Shown here: one piece after another, positions 1 through 7,312 of the stretch
How the letters are laid out: every line of letters begins with the position of its first letter
Numbering within the stretch: position 1 is the first letter of the stretch
NCBI RefSeq assembly: GCF_022899355.1
Contig: NZ_JALJCK010000028.1
Coordinates: 1 to 34,994, forward strand
Direction of reading: 5' to 3'
DNA: 34,994 bases
Source of the DNA: Shinella yambaruensis
GTDB lineage: Bacteria; Pseudomonadota; Alphaproteobacteria; Rhizobiales; Rhizobiaceae
Notes under the pieces: model-generated
What the model saw: the letters and a program-made list of their open reading frames with translations, nothing else
What the model was told of the DNA's origin: nothing
Databases searched by the model: none
Position numbers and translations under genes: made by a program

Positions 1-77
1 TCGACACCCTCGACGAGGTCACATACATGAACAACGGCGGCATCCTACAAACCGTCCTCAGAGACCTCGCTGCCTGA
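1..77 (+). CDS. acnA: Aconitate hydratase, C-terminal end (partial)
   Basis: Only the last 25 codons are present, read from base 3 to a TGA at 75-77. The peptide contains DTLDEVTYMNNGGILQ followed by VLRDLAA, which matches my memory of the end of rhizobial aconitase A (a conserved NGGIL or HGGIL motif, then VLR and a short tail). Aconitase interconverts citrate and isocitrate in the TCA cycle in the cytoplasm using a [4Fe-4S] cluster. The catalytic part lies outside the window. A strong hairpin terminator follows about 130 bases downstream, consistent with a transcript ending here. The identification rests on a short tail and is therefore moderate. Confidence 0.7.
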   Translation, partial: DTLDEVTYMNNGGILQTVLRDLAA

Positions 78-99
78 GCGGTTTCAGTGCCCACCCATC

Positions 100-180
100 G
101 CCGTCATCCTCAGGCTTGACCCGAGGATCCATGCGGCACCTGCGGCTGTAGATGGTCGGGTCGAGCCCGACCATGACGGA
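100..180. repeat. Composite palindromic intergenic repeat
   Basis: Two imperfect palindromes lie side by side. The first is centred on 106-128 (ATCCTCAGGC, TTG, then ACCCGAGGAT). The second is centred on 152-175 (ATGGTCGGG ... CCCGACCAT). An outer inverted repeat, CCGTCAT at 101-107 and ATGACGG at 173-179, encloses both. Sequences of the type 'gtcatcctcgggcttgacccgaggat' are common dispersed intergenic repeats in Rhizobiales, and two-palindrome modules resemble the rhizobial intergenic mosaic elements (RIMEs). Membership in a named family is not verified here. Confidence 0.6.
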
Positions 181-209
181 GGGGAGGTTGGTGGACGTGA
201 TCAACAGTC

Positions 210-246
210 CAATGCCGGGGTTGCAAACCCCGGCATTGCTATTTTC
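210..246 (+). terminator. Rho-independent terminator after acnA
   Basis: A perfect 13-bp stem runs from 210-222 to 226-238 (CAATGCCGGGGTT and its complement) with a 3-base loop. It is followed by CTATTTTCC. It sits about 130 bases after the acnA stop and before the DUF1223 gene, so it most likely ends the acnA transcript. Confidence 0.75.
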
Positions 247-361
247 CAGAGCATTTTTCTCAGCTATGAAGCTCACTCCATCGTGACTTCCTGTTGAAGC
301 GGCAAGCGCGTATGACGGGCTCAAAAGGCCGGTATTTGCCGGCGCTCCACTGGAATTGATC

Positions 362-1123
362 ATGCCGAGACCGCACATACCGCATTGTCTGGCGATCCTG
401 CTGATGCTGGGGGCCGGCATCGACGCCGCCCATGCCGGGGAGACCGTTCGGCCCAAGGGCGTGGTCGAGCTTTTCACCAGCCAGGGCTGTTCGTCCTGTC
501 CGCCCGCCGACAAGGCGCTGGAGACGCTGGCACGCGAGGGCGAGGTCGTCGCGCTTTCCTACCACGTCGACTACTGGAACTATCTCGGCTGGGCCGACAC
601 GCTCGCTTCCAAGGACAATACCGACCGGCAATATGCCTATGCCCGCATGTTCGGCCGCAATGGCGTCTACACGCCGCAGGCCGTGTTGAACGGCCGCGAG
701 CACTTGAACGGCGCCGACATCGCCGGCATCCGTTCGCGGATCAGCGCCATGCCCGGCGAGAGGAAGGGCCTCGAAGTACCGGTCGATGTCGAGGTGAAGA
801 ACGATGAATTGCGCATTCGCGTCGGCCCTGGCGAAGGCAAGGCCAATATCGTCATCGCCTATTTCGAGCGCGAGCGTACGATCAACATCGACAAGGGCGA
901 GAACCGCGGCAAGACCGTGAACTATTGGCACGCCGTCACCGACATGGAGACGATCGGCATGTGGGAGGGCAAGGAGACCAACCTGGTGCTGCCTGCCGAC
1001 ATGCTGAAGAAGAAAAAGAAGTCCGGCGGCTGCGCCGTGCTGCTCCAGCGCATGCGCACGGCCGATACGCCCGGCGCCATCTTGGGCGCGACGGTGCTGA
1101 CGGGCCACAAGGCCTCGCGGTAG
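362..1123 (+). CDS. DUF1223 family secreted thioredoxin-like protein
   Basis: Encodes about 253 residues. The N-terminus has a basic start, a hydrophobic core (LAILLMLGAG) and an AHA-type cleavage site near residue 26, so it is probably exported to the periplasm. Directly after it comes VVELFTSQGCSSCPPADK, with a CxxC pair in a thioredoxin-like fold, the signature of DUF1223 (PF06764). The later segment YHVDYWNYLGWADT is also typical of the family. The biochemical role is unknown; the CxxC suggests a redox or thiol function, which is inference. I chose ATG at 362; a TTG two codons upstream (356) is possible. Upstream ribosome binding is weak. It follows acnA but is separated from it by a terminator, so it probably has its own promoter. 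The AAG-rich stretch KKKKK near the C-terminus is unusual but in frame. Confidence 0.85.
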   Translation: MPRPHIPHCLAILLMLGAGIDAAHAGETVRPKGVVELFTSQGCSSCPPADKALETLAREGEVVALSYHVDYWNYLGWADTLASKDNTDRQYAYARMFGRNGVYTPQAVLNGREHLNGADIAGIRSRISAMPGERKGLEVPVDVEVKNDELRIRVGPGEGKANIVIAYFERERTINIDKGENRGKTVNYWHAVTDMETIGMWEGKETNLVLPADMLKKKKKSGGCAVLLQRMRTADTPGAILGATVLTGHKASR

Positions 1124-1127
1124 GACA

Positions 1128-1400
1128 GCTGCACCCCGTGCAGCGCCTGCGGCGGCCTTGCGGAAACAGCATGGAGAAAACGAACACCCTGGGACGCGCG
1201 AGCGTTCCGGGGGAGGTCCGGTCCGGCTTCTTCGAGGGGCTTGGGGCTTGAGGGTTCGAAGAAAGACGGACCGGACCTGGACGAAGTCGCCGGCAACGGA
1301 ATACAAGGCGACTTCGACAGACGCTTCCCGTACCGGCCGCTTCCCGCACAAGGCAGCGGGCCGGCACGAGCTGCGACCGGCGAACTCTCTCCTGTAATTT
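1128..1400. repeat. Noncoding mosaic of inverted repeats
   Basis: This lies in a gene-free stretch between 1124 and 1531. It starts with a 7-bp hairpin right after the DUF1223 stop (GCTGCAC 1128-1134 and GTGCAGC 1138-1144), possibly the end of that transcript although no T run follows. Next is a large imperfect stem-loop whose outer arms are AGGTCCGGTCCG (1214-1225) and CGGACCGGACCT (1267-1278), with inner arms TTCTTCGA and TTCGAAGAA. Then comes a perfect 10-bp inverted repeat (CGAAGTCGCC 1282-1291, GGCGACTTCG 1307-1316). A repeated CGCTTCCCG (1322-1330 and 1338-1346) and a GC-rich palindrome follow. I see no convincing coding sequence. It resembles a multi-module rhizobial intergenic element, but the family is not established. 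Confidence 0.55.
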
Positions 1401-1531
1401 GGGCGTCTGTTTGTCTGAATTGCGGCGAGACGGATTTTTGCGAGAACGCCCACGCCGACCATCCGCCTTGCATTTCGACACCGCTCAGGCACACTGTCAT
1501 CGAGCCGTCATGGACGAAGCGCGGAGATTCG

Positions 1532-1906
1532 ATGACCGACCAGCCGGATTTGCAGGCTTCCAACGTCGTGGTCGACCTGCTGGATTACCGAAACAGCAAG
1601 GATCCGCTGCCGGTAACCTTCCATCGACGCGAGCTCGACGCAATCCTCTGGGTCTATGGCCGCATGGTCGGCGAAGGGGAATGGCGCGACTACGCCATCG
1701 ACCACCTGCGCGACAGGGCGGTGTTCTCCGTCTTCAAGCGTTCCGGCGAAATGCCGCTCTACCGAATCGAGAAGAACCCGAAGCTCGCCGCCAAGCAGGG
1801 GGCCTACAGCGTGATCAACACGCACGGCACCATCCTGAAGCGCGGCCACGAGCTGAAACAGGTGCTGAAGGTCTTCGACAAGGTGCTCCGTCTCGTCGAG
1901 ACGTGA
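1532..1906 (+). CDS. DUF2794 family conserved protein
   Basis: Encodes 124 residues starting MTDQPDLQASNVVVDLLDY. The block VTFHRRELDAILWVYGRMV, followed by GEWRDYAIDHLRD and FSVFKRSGEMPLYRIEKNP, is the pattern of DUF2794 (PF10984), a small soluble family largely restricted to alphaproteobacteria. No catalytic motif is obvious and the function is unknown. A GGAG-type ribosome binding site (GCGGAGATTCG) lies a few bases before the ATG. The open frame extends upstream into the repeat-rich region, but that part has no family similarity and I exclude it. It ends 4 bases from the stop of the convergent acetyltransferase gene, so the two transcripts probably overlap at their 3' ends. Confidence 0.85.
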   Translation: MTDQPDLQASNVVVDLLDYRNSKDPLPVTFHRRELDAILWVYGRMVGEGEWRDYAIDHLRDRAVFSVFKRSGEMPLYRIEKNPKLAAKQGAYSVINTHGTILKRGHELKQVLKVFDKVLRLVET

Positions 1907-1910
1907 ACCC

Positions 1911-2462
1911 TTAGACCATCGTTCCCGGAAAATCCGTGGCGGACGGCTCGGTTTCCGCGCCCTCGCCGAGCGCGCGCTGCATGAAGACCGTATCGAGCCA
2001 GCGCCCGTGCTTGAAGCCGGTCGCCGTCATGTGGCCGCTATGCGCGAAGCCCGCCGCGCTGTGCACGGCGATGGAGGCCGGATGCGCCCCGCCGATGACG
2101 GCCACCATCTGCCGGAAGCCGAGCGCCGTGCAGCGGCGGATGAGTTCGGCCAGCAGGGCCCTGCCGACGCCCTTGCCGCGCGCTTCCGGCGCCAGATAGA
2201 CCGAATCCTCGACCAGCCAGCGATAGGCCGGCCGCGTGCGGAAGGCCGACGCATAGGCATAGCCGAGGATGAGGCCGGTCTGCTCCACCGCGACGATATA
2301 GGGATAGCCCTTGCCGGTGATCGCCTTGAAGCGCGCCTCCATCTCGTCGAGCGACGGCGGGTCGATCTCGTAGCTCGCCACCCCGTTCAGCACGGATTCG
2401 CGGTAGATTTCGGTGAAGGCGGAGATGTCGCCGAGGGCGGCGGTGCGGATGATGAAGCTCAT
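1911..2462 (-). CDS. GNAT family N-acetyltransferase (phosphinothricin/methionine sulfoximine type)
   Basis: Encodes 183 residues. It begins with the GNAT pattern IIRTAALGDISAFTEIYRES and carries the acetyl-CoA binding motif A, ARGKGVGRALLAELIRR (R/QxxGxG). It then has the GGAHPASIAVHSAAGF block and the GFKHGRWLDTVFMQR ending characteristic of phosphinothricin/methionine sulfoximine acetyltransferases (Pat/YncA group). Such enzymes acetylate the amino group of glutamate- or methionine-like toxic amino acids in the cytoplasm. The natural substrate cannot be read from sequence. A GAGG ribosome binding site lies 5 bases before the ATG. It is convergent with the DUF2794 gene, and the pyc terminator lies just upstream, so it should have a separate promoter in 2463-2530. 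Confidence 0.88.
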   Translation of the reverse strand: MSFIIRTAALGDISAFTEIYRESVLNGVASYEIDPPSLDEMEARFKAITGKGYPYIVAVEQTGLILGYAYASAFRTRPAYRWLVEDSVYLAPEARGKGVGRALLAELIRRCTALGFRQMVAVIGGAHPASIAVHSAAGFAHSGHMTATGFKHGRWLDTVFMQRALGEGAETEPSATDFPGTMV

Positions 2463-2530
2463 GGAAGCCTCAGGGTCTCAAAGGTGATTTCAGGAAAAGC
2501 GAGCGCCGGTTTTGCGTCCGAAATCATCCG

Positions 2531-2579
2531 AAAACAAGGGAAGGATGCGGAATGGAGCGCCCAACCCACATCCTTTCCT
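2531..2579 (-). terminator. Terminator downstream of pyc
   Basis: Read on the minus strand, GGAAAGGATG pairs with CATCCTTCC with one bulge. The interior also pairs partly (TGGGTTGGG with TCCATTCC), and CTTGTTTT follows. It begins about 15 bases after the pyc stop. Confidence 0.7.
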
Positions 2580-2593
2580 GGTTTTTTTGAAGG

Positions 2594-5500
2594 TCAGGCA
2601 CCGTAGACGATCAGCAGGTCCTTGGCGTCGATCTGGTCGCCCGCTTTGACGAGGACCTCGGAGATCGTGCCGTCCTTTTCGGCATGGAGCGCCGTTTCCA
2701 TCTTCATCGCTTCGATGGAGAGCAGCACGTCGCCGGCCTTGACCTCCTGGCCGGCCGAGACCGAGACCGTCGAGATGACGCCCGGCATCGGCGCGCCGAG
2801 ATGGGCGGCATTGGCGGTATCGGCCTTGCGGCGGACAGCCGAGGTGGCGGCGCGGTTGCGGTCCGGCACCTTGATGAGGCGCGGCTGGCCGTTCAGCTCG
2901 AAGAACACCTTGACCATGCCCTGCGCATCCGGCTCGCTCCTCGCCTGGTGCAGGATGACGAGCGACTTGCCCTTCTCGATTTCCGGCTGGAGCTCCTCGC
3001 CCGGCGCAAGCCCGTAGAAATAGGCCGGCGTCGGCAGCACGCTGACCGGGCCGTACATGTCGGCGGCCAGCGCATAGTCGGTGAAGACCTTGGGATACAT
3101 CAGGTAGGAGGCGAACTCGAAGTCGTCGACCTTGCGCTCCAGCTTGTCCTCGATGGCCTTTCGTTCGGCATCGAGATCGGCGGCCGGCAGCAGCGAGCCG
3201 GGCACGGCCGTATAGGCCGCCTCGCCCTTCAGCGCCTTCTTCTGCAGGCCCGCCGGCCAGCCACCCGGAGGCTGGCCGAGATCGCCCTTCAGCATCGAGA
3301 CGACGGACTCCGGGAAGGCGATGTCCTTGGCCGGGTTCTCGACGTCGGCGACTGTAAGGTCCTGCGAAACCATCATCAGCGCCATGTCGCCCACCACCTT
3401 GGAGGACGGCGTCACCTTGACGATGTCGCCGAACATCTGGTTGGCGTCGGCATAGGCCTGGGCGACGCGGTGCCACTTGGTCTCGAGGCCCAGCGAGCGG
3501 GCCTGTTCCTTGAGATTGGTGAACTGGCCGCCCGGCATTTCATGCAGGTAGACCTCCGAGGCCGGCCCCTTGAGGTCGCTTTCGAAGGCGGCATACTGGA
3601 AGCGCACGGCCTCCCAGTAGAAGGAGATGCGGCGGATCCATTCCGGATCGAGGCCCGGATCGCGCTCCGAGCCCTTCAACGCCTCGACGATGGAGCCGAG
3701 GCAGGGCTGCGACGTGTTGCCGGACAGCGCGTCCATCGCCGCATCCACCACGTCGACGCCGGCATCGACGGCGGCGAGCACGGTCGCGGCGGCGATGCCG
3801 GACGTGTCGTGGGTGTGGAAGTGGATCGGCAGGTCGGTCGCCTCGCGCAGGGCCTTGAAGAGCACGCGCGCGGCCGCCGGCTTCAGAAGGCCCGCCATGT
3901 CCTTGACCGCGATCATGTGCGCGCCGGCCTTTTCCAGCTCGCCGGCGAGCGCGGTATAGTACTTCAGGTCGTATTTCGGGCGGGCCGAATTCAGGATATC
4001 GCCGGTATAGCAGATCGCCGCCTCGCAGATCTTGTTCTCCTCGGCGACGGCGTCCATCGAGACGCGCATGTTGTCGACCCAGTTGAGGCAGTCGAAGACG
4101 CGGAAAACGTCGATGCCGCCCTTCGCCGCCTGGCGGACGAAGTACTTCACGACATTGTCGGGATAGTTCTTGTAGCCGACGCCGTTCGCGCCGCGCAGCA
4201 ACATCTGGAGCAGCAGGTTCGGCGCATCCTCGCGGATGCGGGCAAGACGGTCCCACGGATCTTCCGTGAGGAAGCGCATGGAGACGTCGAAGGTCGCGCC
4301 GCCCCAACATTCCAGCGAGAAGAGCTGCGGCAGCGCCCGCGCATAGGTGCCGGCGATGCGGGCGATATCGTGGGTGCGCATGCGGGTGGCGAGCAGCGAC
4401 TGATGGCCGTCGCGCATGGTCGTATCGGTGAGGAAGACCTGGTTCTCACCGCGCACCCATTCGGCGAACTTCTTCGGCCCGAGTTCGTCGAGCTTCTGCT
4501 TGGTGCCGGCGGGAATGTCCCCGTCGATGAAGGGAACGACGGGCTTGGCGACATCGGCCGGCGGCTTCGGACGGCCCTTGGCCTCCGGGTGACCGTTGAC
4601 GGTGACGTCGGCGAGGTAGGTGAGCAGCTTCGTCGCGCGGTCCTGGCGCTTGACCTGCTGGAAGAGTTCCGGCGTCGTGTCGATAAAGCGGGTCGTATAG
4701 CTGTTGTCGCGGAACTTCTCGTGGCCGATGATCGCCTCGAGGAAGGTGAGGTTGGTGGCGACGCCGCGGATGCGGAATTCGCGCAGCGCCCGGTCCATGC
4801 GGGTGATCGCCTCCAGCGGCCCCGGCGCCCAGGCCGTGACCTTGACGAGCAGCGGATCGTAGAAGCGGGTGATGACCGCGCCCGGATAAGCCGTGCCGCC
4901 GTCGAGGCGGATGCCGAAGCCCGAGGCCGAGCGGTAGCCGGTGATGCGGCCATAATCGGGGATGAAGTTCTGTTCCGGATCTTCCGTGGTGATGCGGCAC
5001 TGCAGGGCGTGACCGTTGAGGCGGATATCCTCCTGCTTCGGCACGCCCGATTGCGGCGTGCCGATCGCCTCGCCGTCGAGGATATGGATCTGAGCCTTGA
5101 CGATGTCGATGCCGGTGACGACTTCCGTGACCGTATGCTCGACCTGGATGCGCGGATTGACCTCGATGAAGTAGAATTTGCCGGTATCGGCATCCATCAG
5201 GTATTCGACCGTGCCGGCGCCGACATAGTTGGTGGCGCGGGCGATCTTCAGCGAATAATCGGCAAGCTCCTGGCGCTGCGCCTGCGAAAGATAGGGCGCC
5301 GGCGCGCGCTCGACGACCTTCTGGTTGCGGCGCTGGATGGAGCAGTCGCGCTCGAAGAGATGCACGACATTGCCATGCGTGTCGCCGAGGATCTGGCTCT
5401 CGACGTGGCGGGCGCGCTCGACGAGCTTTTCGAGATAGACCTCGTCCTTGCCGAAGGCGGCCTTGGCCTCGCGCTTGGCTTCCGTCACCTCGCGGATCAG

Positions 5501-6052
5501 GTCCTTCGCATCGCGGATGGCGCGCATGCCGCGCCCGCCGCCGCCCCAGGAAGCCTTCAGCATGACGGGATAGCCGATCTCGGCGGCAAGGCGATGGATT
5601 TCCTTCTCGTCGTCGGGCAGCGGATCGGTGGCCGGCACGACCGGCACGCCGACGGAAATGGCAAGATTGCGGGCGGCGACCTTGTTGCCGAGCTGGCGCA
5701 TCGTATCCGGCCGCGGGCCGATGAAGGTGATGCCGGCGGCATCGCAGGCATCGACGAATTCCGGGCTTTCGGACAGGAGGCCGTAGCCGGGATGGATGGC
5801 ATCGGCGCCCGAAAGCCTGGCGACGCGGATCACCTCGTCGATGGAAAGATAGCTCTCGATGGGGCCGAGATCGCGCGTCAGATGCGGGCCTCGGCCGATC
5901 TGGTAGCTCTCGTCCGCCTTGAAGCGGTGCAGCGCCAGCTTGTCCTCTTCCGCCCATATCGCGACCGTTTTGAGCCCCAGTTCATTGGCCGCGCGGAACA
6001 CGCGGATGGCGATTTCTGAACGGTTGGCGACAAGGATCTTGGAAATGGGCAA
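2594..6052 (-). CDS. pyc: Pyruvate carboxylase
   Basis: Encodes 1152 residues, the normal length of the single-chain enzyme that makes oxaloacetate from pyruvate, bicarbonate and ATP to refill the TCA cycle. Order of domains: biotin carboxylase with the ATP-grasp glycine loop ASWGGGGRGMR (about residues 167-177) and EVNPRIQVEHTVTE; carboxyltransferase with TDTTMRDGHQSLLATRMRT and the metal site HFHTHDTSG; the conserved PYC/OADA domain; and a biotinyl domain ending with EAMKMETA, in which K1117 is the biotin attachment lysine. The sequence is extremely close to the Rhizobium etli enzyme as I remember it. The start is TTG (6050-6052), preceded by GAGGAG about 8 bases upstream, and gives the family N-terminus MPISKILVANRSEIAIRV. 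It has its own promoter candidate and terminator and so looks monocistronic. Confidence 0.98.
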   Translation of the reverse strand: MPISKILVANRSEIAIRVFRAANELGLKTVAIWAEEDKLALHRFKADESYQIGRGPHLTRDLGPIESYLSIDEVIRVARLSGADAIHPGYGLLSESPEFVDACDAAGITFIGPRPDTMRQLGNKVAARNLAISVGVPVVPATDPLPDDEKEIHRLAAEIGYPVMLKASWGGGGRGMRAIRDAKDLIREVTEAKREAKAAFGKDEVYLEKLVERARHVESQILGDTHGNVVHLFERDCSIQRRNQKVVERAPAPYLSQAQRQELADYSLKIARATNYVGAGTVEYLMDADTGKFYFIEVNPRIQVEHTVTEVVTGIDIVKAQIHILDGEAIGTPQSGVPKQEDIRLNGHALQCRITTEDPEQNFIPDYGRITGYRSASGFGIRLDGGTAYPGAVITRFYDPLLVKVTAWAPGPLEAITRMDRALREFRIRGVATNLTFLEAIIGHEKFRDNSYTTRFIDTTPELFQQVKRQDRATKLLTYLADVTVNGHPEAKGRPKPPADVAKPVVPFIDGDIPAGTKQKLDELGPKKFAEWVRGENQVFLTDTTMRDGHQSLLATRMRTHDIARIAGTYARALPQLFSLECWGGATFDVSMRFLTEDPWDRLARIREDAPNLLLQMLLRGANGVGYKNYPDNVVKYFVRQAAKGGIDVFRVFDCLNWVDNMRVSMDAVAEENKICEAAICYTGDILNSARPKYDLKYYTALAGELEKAGAHMIAVKDMAGLLKPAAARVLFKALREATDLPIHFHTHDTSGIAAATVLAAVDAGVDVVDAAMDALSGNTSQPCLGSIVEALKGSERDPGLDPEWIRRISFYWEAVRFQYAAFESDLKGPASEVYLHEMPGGQFTNLKEQARSLGLETKWHRVAQAYADANQMFGDIVKVTPSSKVVGDMALMMVSQDLTVADVENPAKDIAFPESVVSMLKGDLGQPPGGWPAGLQKKALKGEAAYTAVPGSLLPAADLDAERKAIEDKLERKVDDFEFASYLMYPKVFTDYALAADMYGPVSVLPTPAYFYGLAPGEELQPEIEKGKSLVILHQARSEPDAQGMVKVFFELNGQPRLIKVPDRNRAATSAVRRKADTANAAHLGAPMPGVISTVSVSAGQEVKAGDVLLSIEAMKMETALHAEKDGTISEVLVKAGDQIDAKDLLIVYGA

Positions 6053-6104
6053 GTCGGACTCCTCAATGACTTGGAAGCGGGAAATGCTGCACCCGCGAAG
6101 AGGA

Positions 6105-6133
6105 TTATTAGCGGGTAATTTTCAAAGTTCAAT
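6105..6133 (-). promoter_or_regulatory. Candidate sigma-70 promoter of pyc
   Basis: On the minus strand TTGAAC (6133-6128) is followed after 16 bases by TAATAAT (6111-6105). This places a transcription start roughly 40-45 bases before the TTG start of pyc. The region is locally AT-rich in an otherwise GC-rich context. Confidence 0.5.
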
Positions 6134-6270
6134 TTTGGAGTCGCCATCCGGCGAAAGATTTGCGGCGTGGAGAGCATGTTCCGCAAAGGCACGCCGGGGC
6201 ACAGCGCAACGGAATTGCGCAAAACCGGACGGATGAAACGTTTTCGCAAAGCGCGGTGGGCCGCGGCGCC

Positions 6271-7011
6271 TCAGGAAACGAGCCCCAGCCGGAAGGCGAG
6301 GGCGATGGCATGGTGGCGGTTGCGCGCGCCCAGCTTCTCCTGGATCCCGTTCATGTACCAGTCCACCGTATGGCTGGAAATGCCGAGCACCCGGCCGATA
6401 TCGTGGGAGGTCATGCCTTCGGCCAGGAGGCTGAGCGCCTCCATTTCGCGGCGCGTCAGCTCCACGTCCACCACGGCGGAAAGGCGGGCGGCGGCCTCCG
6501 GATCGGCGGCATGGATGAGCTTCCAGTAGAGCCGCCGCGCAATGCTGTCGAACAGCCCGATCTCCACGCTTTCCAGGTCGATCGGCTTGCCGCCGAGGCT
6601 GAGGCTGCCGAGAAGCCCCCGCCGGCCGTGGACGGGAAAGACATAGCCGTCCTCCAGCCCGTTCTGGCGGGCGTCCACCATCATGCGCTCCATGCGTTTG
6701 CGATGGGGACTGAGACGGAAGGCGCCGAGCGTGTCGCGCCAGCGGAAACCCGCCTGCGCATGGCCGAGATAACGCATCGTCGGATCGACCTGCATGTAGC
6801 GCTTGCGCAGATAGGTTTCCGGCCAGCCCTTGGGCCAACGCCCCGCGAGCAGCAGGCTCGGCGGGCTCTCGACCGGCCTCGGCGCCTGGAGAAGGCCGTA
6901 GTAGTCGAACCCGTACAACTTGATGAGACGCTCGAACTCGGCCGTGGTTTCCTCCCGGCCGCGCAACTCGTCGATCAGTGCAAGAAACTGCACCAGCAAG
7001 TTGATCTTCAT
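6271..7011 (-). CDS. LuxR family regulator with autoinducer-binding domain
   Basis: Encodes 246 residues, the usual size of quorum-sensing LuxR proteins. The N-terminal half carries the acyl-homoserine lactone pocket residues in the right order: W63 and Y67 (GWPETYLRKRYMQVDP), D76, P77, W91 (FRWRD) and probably G122. These correspond to W57, Y61, D70, P71, W85 and G113 of TraR. The C-terminal third is a LuxR helix-turn-helix: LTRREMEALSLLAEGMTS, then SSHTVDWYMNGIQEKLGARN. It should bind an acyl-homoserine lactone and DNA. No luxI-type synthase is in the window, so it may be a solo receptor or work with a distant synthase. It lies upstream of pyc on the same strand but about 220 bases away with a pyc promoter between. 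Ribosome binding is GCGGGG before the ATG. Confidence 0.92.
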   Translation of the reverse strand: MKINLLVQFLALIDELRGREETTAEFERLIKLYGFDYYGLLQAPRPVESPPSLLLAGRWPKGWPETYLRKRYMQVDPTMRYLGHAQAGFRWRDTLGAFRLSPHRKRMERMMVDARQNGLEDGYVFPVHGRRGLLGSLSLGGKPIDLESVEIGLFDSIARRLYWKLIHAADPEAAARLSAVVDVELTRREMEALSLLAEGMTSHDIGRVLGISSHTVDWYMNGIQEKLGARNRHHAIALAFRLGLVS

Positions 7012-7312
7012 GTGCCCCGCGCTTGAATAGCTTTGTTAACCAACTGATAAAGCTGAACCCGGCCGCAATCGGCCCAAGCGCCCCATTCATTTTCCCCGTC
7101 TGACAGATGGCAGGAAGGCGGCGCGAAAATCAATCGCTTTGCATGCATCGAGGGCATGAAATCGCATAATCACGCAAGATTTCAGTCGAGTCATGAAATT
7201 TGCTTGACCACGAAGAACTTTTGCCCCTTCCGCTGATTAATACGCTGAGCCAAGGGACAAAGGGTGCCAACGCTGCACCGCACAACAGGTATCGCCGGAA
7301 AGGCCCGCATTC
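7012..7312. other. Divergent luxR-ndvA intergenic region with an inverted repeat
   Basis: There is no gene here. Starting 17 bases upstream of the luxR start codon, AGCTTT (7029-7034) and AAAGCT (7049-7054) form an inverted repeat with a 14-base spacer. Eight of thirteen positions of the half-sites are symmetric. CATGAAAT occurs twice, near 7155 and 7193. A TTGACC hexamer near 7204 could be a -35 element for ndvA, but no good -10 follows at standard spacing. Promoters for both divergent genes must be here; I cannot place them with confidence. Confidence 0.4.

Noticed and set aside
260..1492. A 410-codon minus-strand frame across the DUF1223 gene and the repeat region
   Set aside because: Opposite a well-supported gene, and its extension through 1124-1492 simply reads the inverted repeats. 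Composition is arginine-rich shadow type.
2684..6019. An 1111-codon open frame antisense to pyc, and similar long frames antisense to metH (19766-23335) and ndvA (7130-9058)
   Set aside because: Same cause: absence of stop codons opposite GC-rich coding sequence. No recognisable motifs and no ribosome sites.
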